A stretch of 64,000 nucleotides of DNA from Parapedobacter composti (GCF_900112315.1 NZ_FOLL01000017.1:1-64000), one strand, 5' to 3'. Positions 43,756-53,014 are shown, counted from the stretch's first letter. The notes: generated from the sequence alone by a model not told the origin. Numbers and translations are program-made.

Positions 43756-44781
43756 TTACTTCACGATTCCGTTTTCAAAGACACTTTTTGCACATGCGAT
43801 TACCGCTTCCTGCGGCGAAATAGGTTGCCAAAACAAGTCCCTTCGCGCTTTGGTATTTTCGGTTAGCCTTTTCACGCCCAATTCAAGCAAGATGGGTTTC
43901 AATGACGGTTCAAAGATAGAAAATAATCGAGTGGCAAAATTGGGCAACTCTTTGGTTGGTATTTTTCTGTGAGGATATTCTTGTTTCAATATTTGGGCGA
44001 TTTCTTTAAAAGTCATGTATCCTGCGGAAGCAATGTATCGGTTGCCTGCGGCCTGAGGCAGTTCCATTGCTTTAATCAGTAAGTCGGCAACGGAACGAAC
44101 GTCCACGATGTCAAATCCGATCTTTGGCAATGCGGGTGAACTGCCGTCTAAAATTTTAATAACCGTATTAGCAGATGTACCAAAATCTTTTTCTAAAACA
44201 GTTCCTAAAATAGCGCCGGGTAATACTGTTGTCAACTGCAAATTGGAATTGTCTCGCTTCATAAATTCCCACGCAGCTTTTTCGGCAATAACCTTGCTTC
44301 TAAAATACGGAGTAGTATCGTTCTTATTAGTTTCGTCTGTCCAGTCGTTTTCATTAAAAACATTGTTTAGTTCGGTTTTAGTTTTTCCGTAAACAGCAGC
44401 TGCAATGGAAGATACCATAACTACACGCTTTACATTATTGGCACTTGCCGCTCTCAGTATGTTTAACGTTCCCTGTTTCGCAGGGATAATCAAATCGTTT
44501 TCGTCTTTGGGCAATTCTCTCGGAAATGGCGATGCAATGTGTTGTATATAATCAATGGTTTTGGTCAATTCAAACCAAACATTGCTATTGTTCAGATCCG
44601 CTTCCGCAAAAGTCAGGTTATCGATGTTTTCGGTGTATTTTGCAATAATTTCCCGAATGGAGATTATTCTGTCTTTGCTCCGCACGGTTCCAACAACGTC
44701 ATAGCCTTTATTCAACAGTTGAATAGCGGTATGCGAACCCAAAAAGCCTGTTACGCCTGTCAATAGAACTTTCTTTCTCAT
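43756..44781 (-). CDS. extended SDR, NAD-dependent epimerase/dehydratase family (aldehyde reductase-like)
   Basis: 341 residues. GVTGFLGSHTAIQLLNKGYDV is the NAD(P)-binding glycine motif (GxxGxxG), VVMVSSIAAAVYG holds the active-site Ser region, and YFRSKVIAEKAAW has the Y-x3-K pair. Similar to dihydroflavonol reductase-like aldehyde/ketone reductases. Upstream is a small membrane protein, downstream the Crp-like regulator. Codon use is AT-rich compared with the mutarotase/Nudix genes, as in the rest of this island. Confidence 0.9.
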   Translation of the reverse strand: MRKKVLLTGVTGFLGSHTAIQLLNKGYDVVGTVRSKDRIISIREIIAKYTENIDNLTFAEADLNNSNVWFELTKTIDYIQHIASPFPRELPKDENDLIIPAKQGTLNILRAASANNVKRVVMVSSIAAAVYGKTKTELNNVFNENDWTDETNKNDTTPYFRSKVIAEKAAWEFMKRDNSNLQLTTVLPGAILGTVLEKDFGTSANTVIKILDGSSPALPKIGFDIVDVRSVADLLIKAMELPQAAGNRYIASAGYMTFKEIAQILKQEYPHRKIPTKELPNFATRLFSIFEPSLKPILLELGVKRLTENTKARRDLFWQPISPQEAVIACAKSVFENGIVK

Positions 44782-44797
44782 ATTGTCTGTAATTTTG

Positions 44798-45253
44798 TTA
44801 TAGGGGAAATTTAATTGTTGTAAAAATCAATGACATTGCGGCTGTCAACAGTGCAATCAACCCCCAAAAATTCCACGAAGTATATGCCCTTTTGTAATCG
44901 CTTGAAAGGGTTGCTGAATTGTCAGCAACAAGTTGGGCAATTTTTTTCTGTAGTGGTGCAACTCTAAGTGTATAAACAATGCCCGAAATGATGTATGCAG
45001 TTAATGCAAAGAGAAGCCAACGGTTTTCCAGTATAGGAAATTGATTGTAAACAAAACTTCCTGTTGCGGTAATGACGAACACGCACGGAAGCGTAAAAAC
45101 CTTGTCGCCTTTTATGATTTCGGTAATGGCAAAGCGAATGGTTTCTTTGTTGCCTGTTTTCGAGGCTTTATGCAGCCAGCGGATCTCAGTAATAATGTTG
45201 CCTAAGAAAACAATCACGGCAAATAGGTGTAATAGAATAAGAATTTTGTCCAT
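44798..45253 (-). CDS. small integral membrane protein (DUF2269-like)
   Basis: 151 residues with four predicted TM helices: ILILLHLFAVIVFLGNII, VFTLPCVFVITATGSFV, WLLFALTAYIISGIVYTL and FWGLIALLTAAMSLIF. A basic linker (LRVAPLQKKIAQL) precedes the last helix. It fits the DUF2269 family of unknown function. Same strand and 16 bp upstream of the SDR gene. Confidence 0.75.
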   Translation of the reverse strand: MDKILILLHLFAVIVFLGNIITEIRWLHKASKTGNKETIRFAITEIIKGDKVFTLPCVFVITATGSFVYNQFPILENRWLLFALTAYIISGIVYTLRVAPLQKKIAQLVADNSATLSSDYKRAYTSWNFWGLIALLTAAMSLIFTTIKFPL

Positions 45254-45626
45254 TGTTTAATGCTTTTTTGCAAAGGACAAAAACATCGAGCGTATCGCAA
45301 TTAACAATTGGTAAAAAATGAATTTTCTCTGTCCGTTGGCTATAAGTCTGAACAGTTGTCTGAAATAGTTTACTTTTACGCGGGGAAGTGACAAGCCTTG
45401 CCTCGCTGGTCCCGTTGAAAGCAAATTCATATACTGAAAAACCTGTAACTGTTTGCAATAAAAGCGCATCAGCTAAACCTCTTAAGGCTTCTCTTGCATT
45501 TTAAAATTCTAGCGATATCAGTAAATTTCGGCACTAAGAAAACGGATACTTGAATCGGTGCCAGATGGCATCCAATAGCCGTATTTCGTAGTATTTGCAT
45601 AGGCCGTTTAAACAATAGGTATAGAC
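45254..45626. other. intergenic stretch, nothing recognised
   Basis: 373 bp between divergent genes. Two overlapping minus-strand frames of 70-90 codons (45186-45469) show no recognisable family. No repeat, terminator or operator stands out. Confidence 0.5.
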
Positions 45627-46181
45627 GTGAAAAAAAATAACTTTTACGTAATCACCGGGGGTCCGGGTGTTGGAAAGACAACGCTATTAAATAAGCTTGC
45701 ACAAACAGGCTATCTAACGATTGAGGAAGAAGCCAGAAGAATTATAAAAGAGCAGATGGCTATCGGCGGTAACGGATTGCCGTGGAAAAACAAGATTGCT
45801 TATGCTCAATTGATGTTGGATGCTTCCGTAAAGACCTTTGAAAAAATTAGCAGTAACGGTTTTCTACCGCCTGTGTTTTTTGACCGTGGGATTTTGGATG
45901 CTGTATGTTACATGCGCATGGAAAATATTTCCTTATCAAAAGATGTGATTGAAATCGTCGGCAAATGCAGATACAACAAAAAGGTCTTTATGCTACCCCC
46001 TTGGGCGGAAATATACGAGACGGATACCGAACGCAGGCAATCGTGGAAAGAGGCCGTATTTACCTTTGAGAAGATGAAAGAAACCTATCTGCTGTATGAT
46101 TACCAAGTGATAGAAGTACCTAAGGGTTCAGTGTCAATACGGCAACAGTTTATCGTTGACACAATCAATCAACGTCGTTAA
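45627..46181 (+). CDS. AAA-type ATPase/kinase (AAA_28, NadR/Ttd14-like)
   Basis: 184 residues from GTG 45627. Walker A is ITGGPGVGKTTLL; a Walker-B-like segment is PPVFFDRGILDAVCYM. The fold resembles small P-loop kinases such as the NadR kinase domain, and such proteins occur widely as stand-alone predicted ATPases. It diverges from the DUF2269-like gene and has no clear partner, so the substrate is unknown. Confidence 0.85.
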   Translation: MKKNNFYVITGGPGVGKTTLLNKLAQTGYLTIEEEARRIIKEQMAIGGNGLPWKNKIAYAQLMLDASVKTFEKISSNGFLPPVFFDRGILDAVCYMRMENISLSKDVIEIVGKCRYNKKVFMLPPWAEIYETDTERRQSWKEAVFTFEKMKETYLLYDYQVIEVPKGSVSIRQQFIVDTINQRR

Positions 46182-46247
46182 AAATCAATACAGGAAGAAG
46201 ATAAGCCGGTATAGCGAGTGCCTTTAACGTTTGTTAGCGGTATTCCA

Positions 46248-46583
46248 TTACCGGTTTGCAATATCGTTCCATCCGCTACGGTCCGCGTTGCGAAGAATTT
46301 TGTAGTCAATGTAAAATGTCCCAAACGGAATGAAGCACGCAACAAGAACCTTCCAAGTTGTTTCTTTAAATTTCCATTGTTGTTCTATGCCTACATGCAA
46401 AGCGTTGAAGACAAACAAGAGGAACAACGCACCGTGAATCGGTCCAAGAGATTTGGACATTGAAGGATTGTCAAAGTAATATTTCAGCGGAACGGCTACG
46501 AAAACCAAAGCAAGTAGTGAAATGCCCTCTAAAAATGCAAGAAGTCGTAAACGCCCGATTGTTGTTGTGAAATACTTTTTCAT
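46248..46583 (-). CDS. DUF3817 domain membrane protein
   Basis: 111 residues from ATG 46581-46583 (MKKYFTTTIGRLRLLAFLEG). Three TM helices and the DUF3817 hallmarks RLLAFLEGISLLALVFVAVPLKY (split at Ile-Ser) and GPIHGALFLLFV, with a C-terminal IPFGTFYIDYKIL. Function unknown; often found in small operons. It starts 2 nt after the neighbouring membrane protein gene. Confidence 0.85.
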   Translation of the reverse strand: MKKYFTTTIGRLRLLAFLEGISLLALVFVAVPLKYYFDNPSMSKSLGPIHGALFLLFVFNALHVGIEQQWKFKETTWKVLVACFIPFGTFYIDYKILRNADRSGWNDIANR

Positions 46584-46585
46584 AG

Positions 46586-47050
46586 TTAAAATGTTCTGAA
46601 ATTTGGTCGGCTTGATAAAGGCGAAAATGTCCAGGGAATTGCAATGAAAATGATGATTAGTGCGATGGAAAACCAAACTAACATTGTCTTGAATTTCTCT
46701 TTGTCTGTGGGTTTTCGTTTCGCCAATGCGGATCCGATTGTCAATATCACAATGGCTGTCAGCATTAAGAAAATGTGTATTACACCATAGAAAGTTAAGT
46801 CCAGATTTTGTAAGCCGATTTCGGTTTCTTTCCAAAAGTACTTTACAATCGGACTTTGCGTATAAACTATTATTCCAATCATTAGCTGGATGTGCGTAAT
46901 GGTTGCAGTCCAGTGTCGGAACGCGTTGTCTGTTTTGGAGAAAGTTTTGTTGTTGATATAACCAACAAATGCTCTATAAATGGAATACAACAGAAAAGCT
47001 AAAACAAGCCAACGAATTAAAGAGTGGGAGACTAATAACGTTGAATACAT
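46586..47050 (-). CDS. small integral membrane protein, family not recognised
   Basis: 154 residues from ATG 47048-47050 (MYSTLLVSHSLIRW); the open frame extends 20 codons further. Four TM helices with histidines (SHSLIRW, THIQLMIGIIVY, GVIHIFLML) in a pattern that recalls haem-binding membrane proteins, but no family could be named. Cotranscribed with the DUF3817 gene. A strong palindrome 55 bp upstream points to control by the neighbouring TetR. Confidence 0.65.
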   Translation of the reverse strand: MYSTLLVSHSLIRWLVLAFLLYSIYRAFVGYINNKTFSKTDNAFRHWTATITHIQLMIGIIVYTQSPIVKYFWKETEIGLQNLDLTFYGVIHIFLMLTAIVILTIGSALAKRKPTDKEKFKTMLVWFSIALIIIFIAIPWTFSPLSSRPNFRTF

Positions 47051-47104
47051 AATTTCCGTTGAGTTTCGTGTTATGTTTTTGTGTCTTGCGACAAAGGTAA
47101 GATA

Positions 47105-47126
47105 AAACATACTAATTGGTATGTTT
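47105..47126. promoter_or_regulatory. 22-bp palindromic operator of the TetR-membrane protein pair
   Basis: Arms AAACATAC (47105-47112) and GTATGTTT (47119-47126) are perfect inverted repeats around TAATTG. It lies between the end of tetR and the start of the two-gene membrane operon, where a repressor would act on the operon. Confidence 0.75.
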
Positions 47127-47139
47127 TTGAATAAAAAAA

Positions 47140-47730
47140 TTATTTCAACGTGTTCAGGTAGTTTTTAAGTTGTTTCAACCAGGGGAGATAGGCCTTTCTG
47201 CTGTTTTCTAATTTCCCAAAATTTCGTATGCCCCAATAGCCCGACATTACAAATGTCGTTACTTGTTTTGCGTTTACGTCTTGCCGGACAAATCCGTTTT
47301 TCTTTCCCCTTTCAATACTTGCAGTCATTACCTTTGTCCATTGTTTAGTCAATTCGTTCAAGGCGTTGTTAAAGTCAGCGTTCCAAGGTGTCATTTCTTG
47401 CGTAAAGTTTGAGGCAGGGCAACCATACTCAACTTTCAAAAACTCATTTTTCATCAGTAGGTCATACATTAAATTGTAAATGCCATCTAACGGATTTTGT
47501 TCGCTTTGCAATGGTTCAATAAAACTGCTTGTAAGTATCGGTTTCAGAATTTCGTTGATGATGGCGAGCCCCATTTCGTCTTTTGTCTTGAAATGGTAAT
47601 AAAACGCACCTTTTGTTACTTGTGTCGTGGCAATAATGTCGTCAATGCTTGTCGTTTGATAACCGTTAACGTAAATCAGTTCAAACGCTTTTTGCAGAAT
47701 TGTCAGTCGCGTTGCCTCAGCCTTTTTCAT
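47140..47730 (-). CDS. TetR family transcriptional regulator
   Basis: 196 residues from ATG 47728-47730 (MKKAEATRLTILQ). HTH: YQTTSIDDIIATTQVTKGAFYYHF is typical TetR (parts: SIDDIIATTQV, TKGAFYYHFKTKDEMG). The C-terminal ligand domain has CPASNFTQEM, as in the TetR_C_YcdC/YfiR-like group. It lies upstream of, and on the same strand as, the two membrane protein genes, with an operator palindrome between. Probably controls them. Confidence 0.9.
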   Translation of the reverse strand: MKKAEATRLTILQKAFELIYVNGYQTTSIDDIIATTQVTKGAFYYHFKTKDEMGLAIINEILKPILTSSFIEPLQSEQNPLDGIYNLMYDLLMKNEFLKVEYGCPASNFTQEMTPWNADFNNALNELTKQWTKVMTASIERGKKNGFVRQDVNAKQVTTFVMSGYWGIRNFGKLENSRKAYLPWLKQLKNYLNTLK

Positions 47731-47919
47731 AAAGATACTGCTCGGTATTTTGCAAAAGAACAAAAAAAATGGCGGACTGTTACTTGCCTTCATTTTATCG
47801 AGGCATGATAAAGCGCTTCGGAAAAATAACAGCTGCCGTTATTCTTGTTTACGGAAATGGTTAATGTTTTCAGCAACCCACTCGTCAAATGACTTTGGTT
47901 GTCGTTCATGCGGATGTCA

Positions 47920-48561
47920 TTATAAATTTCTTTTGTTGCTTTCGATCGCAATGAACTCGGGCAAATAATCGGGAGTACATCCCTTTGACACCATTTCACC
48001 TTTATACAGCCCCGTTTTCTCGCCAACTTCAATACAGCGTGCTCGATACTTTTTATCAAAAACTCCAATCCAGCCTGCGGTGAAATTCATAGCCCATTGT
48101 ACTTCAGGTTTTTCGTTTTCTATTTGTTTTTCAATGGCCGATAGCAATTCTTCAGTATTTGGAGGAGGGGTTTGCCCCAGCCAACGCAAACGGGCCTGGT
48201 AATACCAAAAAATTCGTCGCTGAAGTGAAGAAGGACTGTTCTTCCACGATTCCATCAGCGCTATCGTTTTCTTGTCTTTCGATAGTTGGTTTGCCATCAA
48301 CCAGTCCATTAGTTGATTTCGCTCATCAAATGGATGATCCTGCATGTCCTTGCTGAGCTTATTAATCAAATCTTGTGAAAGAAGCTTATTGTCCATAATT
48401 AAGACGGCCAATAGCCTGGGCAAGAGTTCCCCGGATGACCAGAGTTCCATAGCCAGTTCGTGATCCTTTTTGACATCCTTAGCAATTTTCCGTAAGTCAC
48501 CCAGCTTAGTTTTAGGGTTGATTTGTCCCAGGATGGTTTCTGCTTTTGAAGAGCGTTTCAT
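47920..48561 (-). CDS. DNA alkylation repair protein (AlkD-like HEAT repeats)
   Basis: 213 residues, all helical: LGDLRKIAKDVKKDHELAMELW, LLAVLIMDNKLL and WAMNFTAGWIGVFDKKYRARCIE resemble the AlkC/AlkD superfamily of HEAT-like DNA glycosylases (COG4912 type). These remove N3/N7-alkylpurines without base flipping. The catalytic acidic residue cannot be assigned with confidence. Encoded alone on the minus strand. Confidence 0.8.
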   Translation of the reverse strand: MKRSSKAETILGQINPKTKLGDLRKIAKDVKKDHELAMELWSSGELLPRLLAVLIMDNKLLSQDLINKLSKDMQDHPFDERNQLMDWLMANQLSKDKKTIALMESWKNSPSSLQRRIFWYYQARLRWLGQTPPPNTEELLSAIEKQIENEKPEVQWAMNFTAGWIGVFDKKYRARCIEVGEKTGLYKGEMVSKGCTPDYLPEFIAIESNKRNL

Positions 48562-49437
48562 ATCAATCTTTCGGTTTATTTATTCAAGACAAACAAGACA
48601 CGTTTTACTTTACCATACAAACCCGTTTGCAGATACGCAGATACCGGGGCGTCCGCGGAGCGTTTTTCCGGCAGCTACGGGGATATCTTGTTACCGGGCA
48701 GCTCAACGATTTTCTCTATAAAGAATCGCGTACTATTGTTGATTTCGTCGAAGTAATTCATCAGTTTACTAATCCGTCCCAATTTTCAATTTGCCACTAT
48801 CCTCAGCCCAAATCTCAAAAAATATCTTTGTCTTGCGCTTAAAGCACAAGGCCGTTGATTCCGTTTAAAATTAGTGATTTAATCCCTGAATTTCTAATCC
48901 TGATGCTGCCGTCTTCAGGGGGCAGGTCGGAGAGATAAGGCACCAAATGACCAATAGTTTTCCGTATTGAAGTATCGTCTGGTTGAATTTCTTAATGACG
49001 ATTTCAAGACGAAAGCACATTGCCGAGCTGGAATATGCGCCCAATGAATACGCGGCGAAAAGGCAACAAATCAAACGGCTGCCGCTGACCAGAGGGTTTA
49101 CCTTATCGGCATTCTAAAGTTTAGCATGGATGTTGATAAGCAACATAGGTACTCTCATGATATTGCACTGATGGAAAGGACTTCAGGCAAATTATTTTAG
49201 TATAAATAGGAGTTTAAATTTTGGAATTACCTAATTTGTGAAAACGAGTGAGGATATGCAGAACGAGAAGGACAAGTGGATGTACCTGTTGAAGCACATG
49301 AGCACCCTTGACAAGATTCCGGTCTTCTTGGACAAACGGGTTTTTCAACTCATCTTCAAGACACCGGAAGTGGTAAAACTAAGAAAAGAGGAACGTATGG
49401 CATACGAAGCGAATTTAAAAACCGCATCTCCCGCGTC
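48560..49437 (+). pseudogene. decayed Rpn/PD-(D/E)XK nuclease family transposase gene
   Basis: Fragments in shifting frames follow the family order. NPFADT (near 48630) matches the N-terminal INPFTDFGF motif. LNDFLYKESRTIVDFVEV (near 48704) matches the next conserved block. VYLIGILKFSMDVDK followed by TSGKLFYN (49100-49200) matches the VYFIGILxF region. KDKWMYLLKHMSTLDKIPVF through EERMAYEANLK (49268-49420) is the well-conserved C-terminal part. Stops and frameshifts separate the pieces, and the segment with the PD-(D/E)XK catalytic residues is not recognisable. Rpn proteins are recombination-promoting nucleases of mobile elements. The last piece reads in frame into the TPR gene. Confidence 0.8.
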
Positions 49438-49465
49438 TGTTCCGGTTGATTTTGTTTTGAAGATT

Positions 49466-51982
49466 ATGACCTCCCCCCTGAAATACCTGCTTACGGGTGT
49501 CTTTTCAGCCGTGCTGGTCATGGGGTATGCGCAGGAAGAGGAGCAACAGCAGGAAGAGAAGCGACAACCCAGTGAGCAACGGGACGAAAGGCAACCGACG
49601 CTTTTGGAGTCCGTCGATGTCGTACGTGATTACCGGCCGATGCTGGCCGATGCCGTAAAGATCCGCCGGAGCCCCGATATGCGTATCGACCGGGAAGGGC
49701 TTGAGATTGAGCTGCGCCAGATCGCCGCCGCCACTTATTTTTCAAAGAACACATTCAAACAAGCCTATTACGGTAGGTTGCTGGAGCGGCATCCGGACGC
49801 TTCACGCAGCAATATCGATAACTACCGGATTGGTTTCCTGGCCTACCAGGCAGGCGAATACGAAAGAGCCACCGCTATTCTGGAGAAGCTGGCGGCTTCG
49901 GATGCTTTTTATCAGAGCTCGATAATCGCTTTAGGCCATATTGCCTTGGAAACCGGCGATAAGCAGCGCGCACGGAATGCGTTTGTTAAAGCGTCCAGAC
50001 TAGATTTCGATCAGGCATTGAAAGCGGATGGACTGTTTAATTATGCGAAAATCTTATATGAATTGGATTCCGCCCAGATGGCCCTGAAAGTCGCCCAGGA
50101 ATATATCGCTCAGAAATATAGGGATAATAATCCGGATGCCAGCGACACAGAGAATCCGGAAACACTGTTGGCTGAAATCTTGTTGGGCACGAGCAATTTT
50201 CACGCAGCGGTAAATATGCTGGAATCGTTCAGCAACAAGGGGCGGGAAGCCGATATGGCCTATCAAAAGGTTACGTATTATCGCGGATTGGAGTTTTATA
50301 ACGAGCGTGCTTTCGAAAACAGCATATCCATGTTCATGCGATCGGAAAAATTCCCGATCGATGCGGAAATGGCGGCGTTGGCCACTTATTGGAAAGCGGA
50401 GGCGATGTATGAAGTGCGCAAGTACAAAGAGGCGGTGGAAAACTTTTCCCGGTTCCTCCAGTTGCCTGCCGCGCGAAACACCGATGTATACAGTTATGCG
50501 AACTATGCCCTGGCTTATGCGGCCTTCCGCAACAACAGCTTTAGCGTGGCGGCCGATTATTTTGAACGCTTTTTGGCTAGCGAGGGAAGTTTGATAGCGG
50601 AAAATGTACGTCATGACGTCATCGCACGTTTAGGTGATTCGTATTTGTCCATGCGCGATTACGGCCGAGCCAACCAATACTATGACCAGCTGATCAACAG
50701 CGGGGCCGCCAACCAAGACTATGCCTTGTTTCAGCGCGGTATTATCCAGGGATTGCAGGGCGACAAGGAAGCCAAGCTCAGCACCCTGCGGTCCGTTGTT
50801 GAGCAATTCCCTGGTTCAAACTATGCGGATGACGTGGCCTTTGAGGTCCCGTACACATATTTCACTATGGGAGATTACGATACCGCCATTGAGGGGCTGC
50901 AGCAGATGATCGAACAGTACCCCCGCAGCAGTTATGTTCCCCGGGCATTAATGACCATTGGGCTTGTCCAGTACAATAAAGATGATACCGAAGCGGCAAA
51001 AGCCACCTTCCAGAAGGTGGTGGAGGAACATGCCACAACCGATGAGGCACGGCAAGCGATGCGTTCCATTGAAAACATTTACCTGGATCAGGGGGATGCT
51101 TCGAGTTATATTAATTACGCGACCAGCACCAATCTCGGTGAGCTGAGTACTGCAGAGCAGGATAACCTGGCTTTCCAGGCGGCCTATTCCTTGTTTGCCA
51201 GGGGAGAATATGGACCCGCTGTGGAAGCGGTCAATGCGTATTTTGATAAATTCCCGAAACCCATACAGGAAAAGCATGCCCGTTATATCCGTGGGGTGAG
51301 TTTGTACCGAGCCGGGCACCCAAAGGAAGCGCTGCACGACCTGAACATTATCCTGAACGACTGGACGAGCCAGTATACGGAGAACACCTTGCTGACGGTG
51401 GCGGCGCTATACCTGAGCTTGGAGGAATACAACGAGGCCATCGTACACCTCAAAAAACTGGAACTCACTTCAGAATACAAAGACAACTATGCCTACGCGG
51501 TAACTAACCTGATGATTTGTTATTTCGAAATCGGCGACTTGGATCAGGTGGCCAAATATGCGAAGTTGATCAAGAATTACGAGCGGTCATCCGAGGAGGA
51601 CATTGCCAAGGCACACTTGTACAGTGCGCGGGCCATGCTGCGAGAAGGGAAAGTGGAGCCCGCCATGAAGGAGCTGAATCTGGCGGCGCTGAAAAGCCAA
51701 ACGGTAGTCGGCGCAGAGGCACGGTACCGCCTGGGGCAACTGCAGTATGAAGACAAGGAATATGATAAAGCCCAGGAAACGGCCTTTGATGTGATCAACA
51801 ACATGGGGTCACATGACTATTGGGTGGCCAAGAGCTTCATCCTGCTTGCGGATGCCTATGCGGGCAAAGGCGAGAAGCTCCAAGCGAAGAGCACACTGGA
51901 AAGCGTGATTGAAAATTATGAAGAAGATGATGATGTCATTCCTTCGGCGAAAGAGCGTTTACAGAAATTGAACAAAAAGTAG
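49466..51982 (+). CDS. large periplasmic tetratricopeptide-repeat protein
   Basis: 838 residues from ATG 49466, where a signal peptide begins (LKYLLTGVFSAVLVMGYAQ). The open frame extends upstream to GTG 49238 through the Rpn remnant, which I regard as readthrough. A Glu/Gln/Arg-rich linker is followed by ESVDVVRDYRPMLADAVKI, a segment I associate with outer-membrane proteins of this phylum, then about 20 TPR-like repeats to the end (IGFLAYQAGEYERA, MTIGLVQYNKDDTEA, VAALYLSLEEYNEA). The TPR array probably serves as a scaffold in the periplasm. The N-terminus may be a recombinant junction of two genes. Confidence 0.8.
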   Translation: MTSPLKYLLTGVFSAVLVMGYAQEEEQQQEEKRQPSEQRDERQPTLLESVDVVRDYRPMLADAVKIRRSPDMRIDREGLEIELRQIAAATYFSKNTFKQAYYGRLLERHPDASRSNIDNYRIGFLAYQAGEYERATAILEKLAASDAFYQSSIIALGHIALETGDKQRARNAFVKASRLDFDQALKADGLFNYAKILYELDSAQMALKVAQEYIAQKYRDNNPDASDTENPETLLAEILLGTSNFHAAVNMLESFSNKGREADMAYQKVTYYRGLEFYNERAFENSISMFMRSEKFPIDAEMAALATYWKAEAMYEVRKYKEAVENFSRFLQLPAARNTDVYSYANYALAYAAFRNNSFSVAADYFERFLASEGSLIAENVRHDVIARLGDSYLSMRDYGRANQYYDQLINSGAANQDYALFQRGIIQGLQGDKEAKLSTLRSVVEQFPGSNYADDVAFEVPYTYFTMGDYDTAIEGLQQMIEQYPRSSYVPRALMTIGLVQYNKDDTEAAKATFQKVVEEHATTDEARQAMRSIENIYLDQGDASSYINYATSTNLGELSTAEQDNLAFQAAYSLFARGEYGPAVEAVNAYFDKFPKPIQEKHARYIRGVSLYRAGHPKEALHDLNIILNDWTSQYTENTLLTVAALYLSLEEYNEAIVHLKKLELTSEYKDNYAYAVTNLMICYFEIGDLDQVAKYAKLIKNYERSSEEDIAKAHLYSARAMLREGKVEPAMKELNLAALKSQTVVGAEARYRLGQLQYEDKEYDKAQETAFDVINNMGSHDYWVAKSFILLADAYAGKGEKLQAKSTLESVIENYEEDDDVIPSAKERLQKLNKK

Positions 51983-52117
51983 GGGGAATTTTTTCGGCTG
52001 TGATTTGTTGTCGCGTCAATAGTCGCTTTGGTTTCATTACTTAAATGAGCCATACAGGCAAACAGATCGAGCCTTACAGGCAAATTAGCCGATTGTTTTT
52101 TGCCACATCTTTGTATC

Positions 52118-53014
52118 ATGAAAACAATCGTTATGACAGGCGCAACATCCGGTATTGGCAAGGAGGCCGTTCAGCGGCTTGCGCAACAGCCCGGTACAAG
52201 AATTATCGTCGGCGCGCGCGGACGCGGACGCATTGTACCGGAAGGGACAGAAGTTTTTCCGTTGGACCTCACCTCGCTGGAAAGCGTCCGATCCTTTGCG
52301 GATAGCGTGAAAAAGCGGCTCGGAGACACTACGATTGACGTGCTGGTGCTCAACGCAGCGGTACAAGCAAAAGACAACCAACAGCAGAGCGCAGACGGTT
52401 TTGAATTGATGTTTGCCGTCAACCACCTGTCACATTACCTGCTTGCAAGGTTGCTCTGGCCCCACATGACCGCTAACGGCGTCATCGTCTTCACCACCAG
52501 CGACACGCATGACCCCGCGCTCATCCCGTTCGCGCCCAAGACGCTAGACCCACACGGGCTCGCCAACCCTCAAAAAAAGGAATGGGGCATGCGCGCGTAT
52601 GCCGCATCCAAGCTGTGCAACCTGTTGACGGCCCGTTCTTTTGCTGCAATCAGCACGATGGAGGGGAGAGGTATCAGCGTTATCGCCTACAACCCCGGTC
52701 TAACCGGTGGCACATCGCTGACCGGCAAGCCTTCCCGCTTCATGCGAATATTGCTGCCCTTGGTGCTCCGCCCGCTGTCGCGCGTGGTGAGCCTGTTCAA
52801 ACCTCCGTTTTTCGTCGGTACGCCCGAACGTGCCGGCGGTGTATTAGCAAACCTGGCGTCTGGAGAAATCCGGTTGCCCGAGGGGCGGGTGTATGCTTCA
52901 TTGGTTAGAGGAAAGGTTACATTTCCCGACCCTTCGCAGCTCGCCCAGCGCGACGAGACAAGGGATTGGCTATGGCGGGCGAGTGCCAAGATGGTCGGCT
53001 TGTCCGAACAATAA
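52118..53014 (+). CDS. short-chain dehydrogenase/reductase
   Basis: 298 residues from ATG 52118 (MKTIVMTGATSGIGKEAV), preferred over a start six codons upstream. NAD(P) motif TGATSGIG, LNAAVQ in place of NNAG, and the catalytic YAASK; resembles retinol-dehydrogenase-like SDRs. The Tyr-x-x-x-Lys pair (AYAASKLCNLL) is intact. Followed after 20 bp by an AraC-type gene on the same strand, which probably regulates it. Confidence 0.9.
   Translation: MKTIVMTGATSGIGKEAVQRLAQQPGTRIIVGARGRGRIVPEGTEVFPLDLTSLESVRSFADSVKKRLGDTTIDVLVLNAAVQAKDNQQQSADGFELMFAVNHLSHYLLARLLWPHMTANGVIVFTTSDTHDPALIPFAPKTLDPHGLANPQKKEWGMRAYAASKLCNLLTARSFAAISTMEGRGISVIAYNPGLTGGTSLTGKPSRFMRILLPLVLRPLSRVVSLFKPPFFVGTPERAGGVLANLASGEIRLPEGRVYASLVRGKVTFPDPSQLAQRDETRDWLWRASAKMVGLSEQ

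Noticed and set aside
45186..45469. Minus-strand frames upstream of the DUF2269-like gene
   Set aside because: Overlap each other and part of a better gene; no recognisable family. A mobile-element remnant was considered but could not be supported.
49238..49465. GTG start giving a 914-residue TPR protein
   Set aside because: These codons match the C-terminal part of Rpn proteins, and a signal peptide starts at 49466, so the shorter start is preferred.
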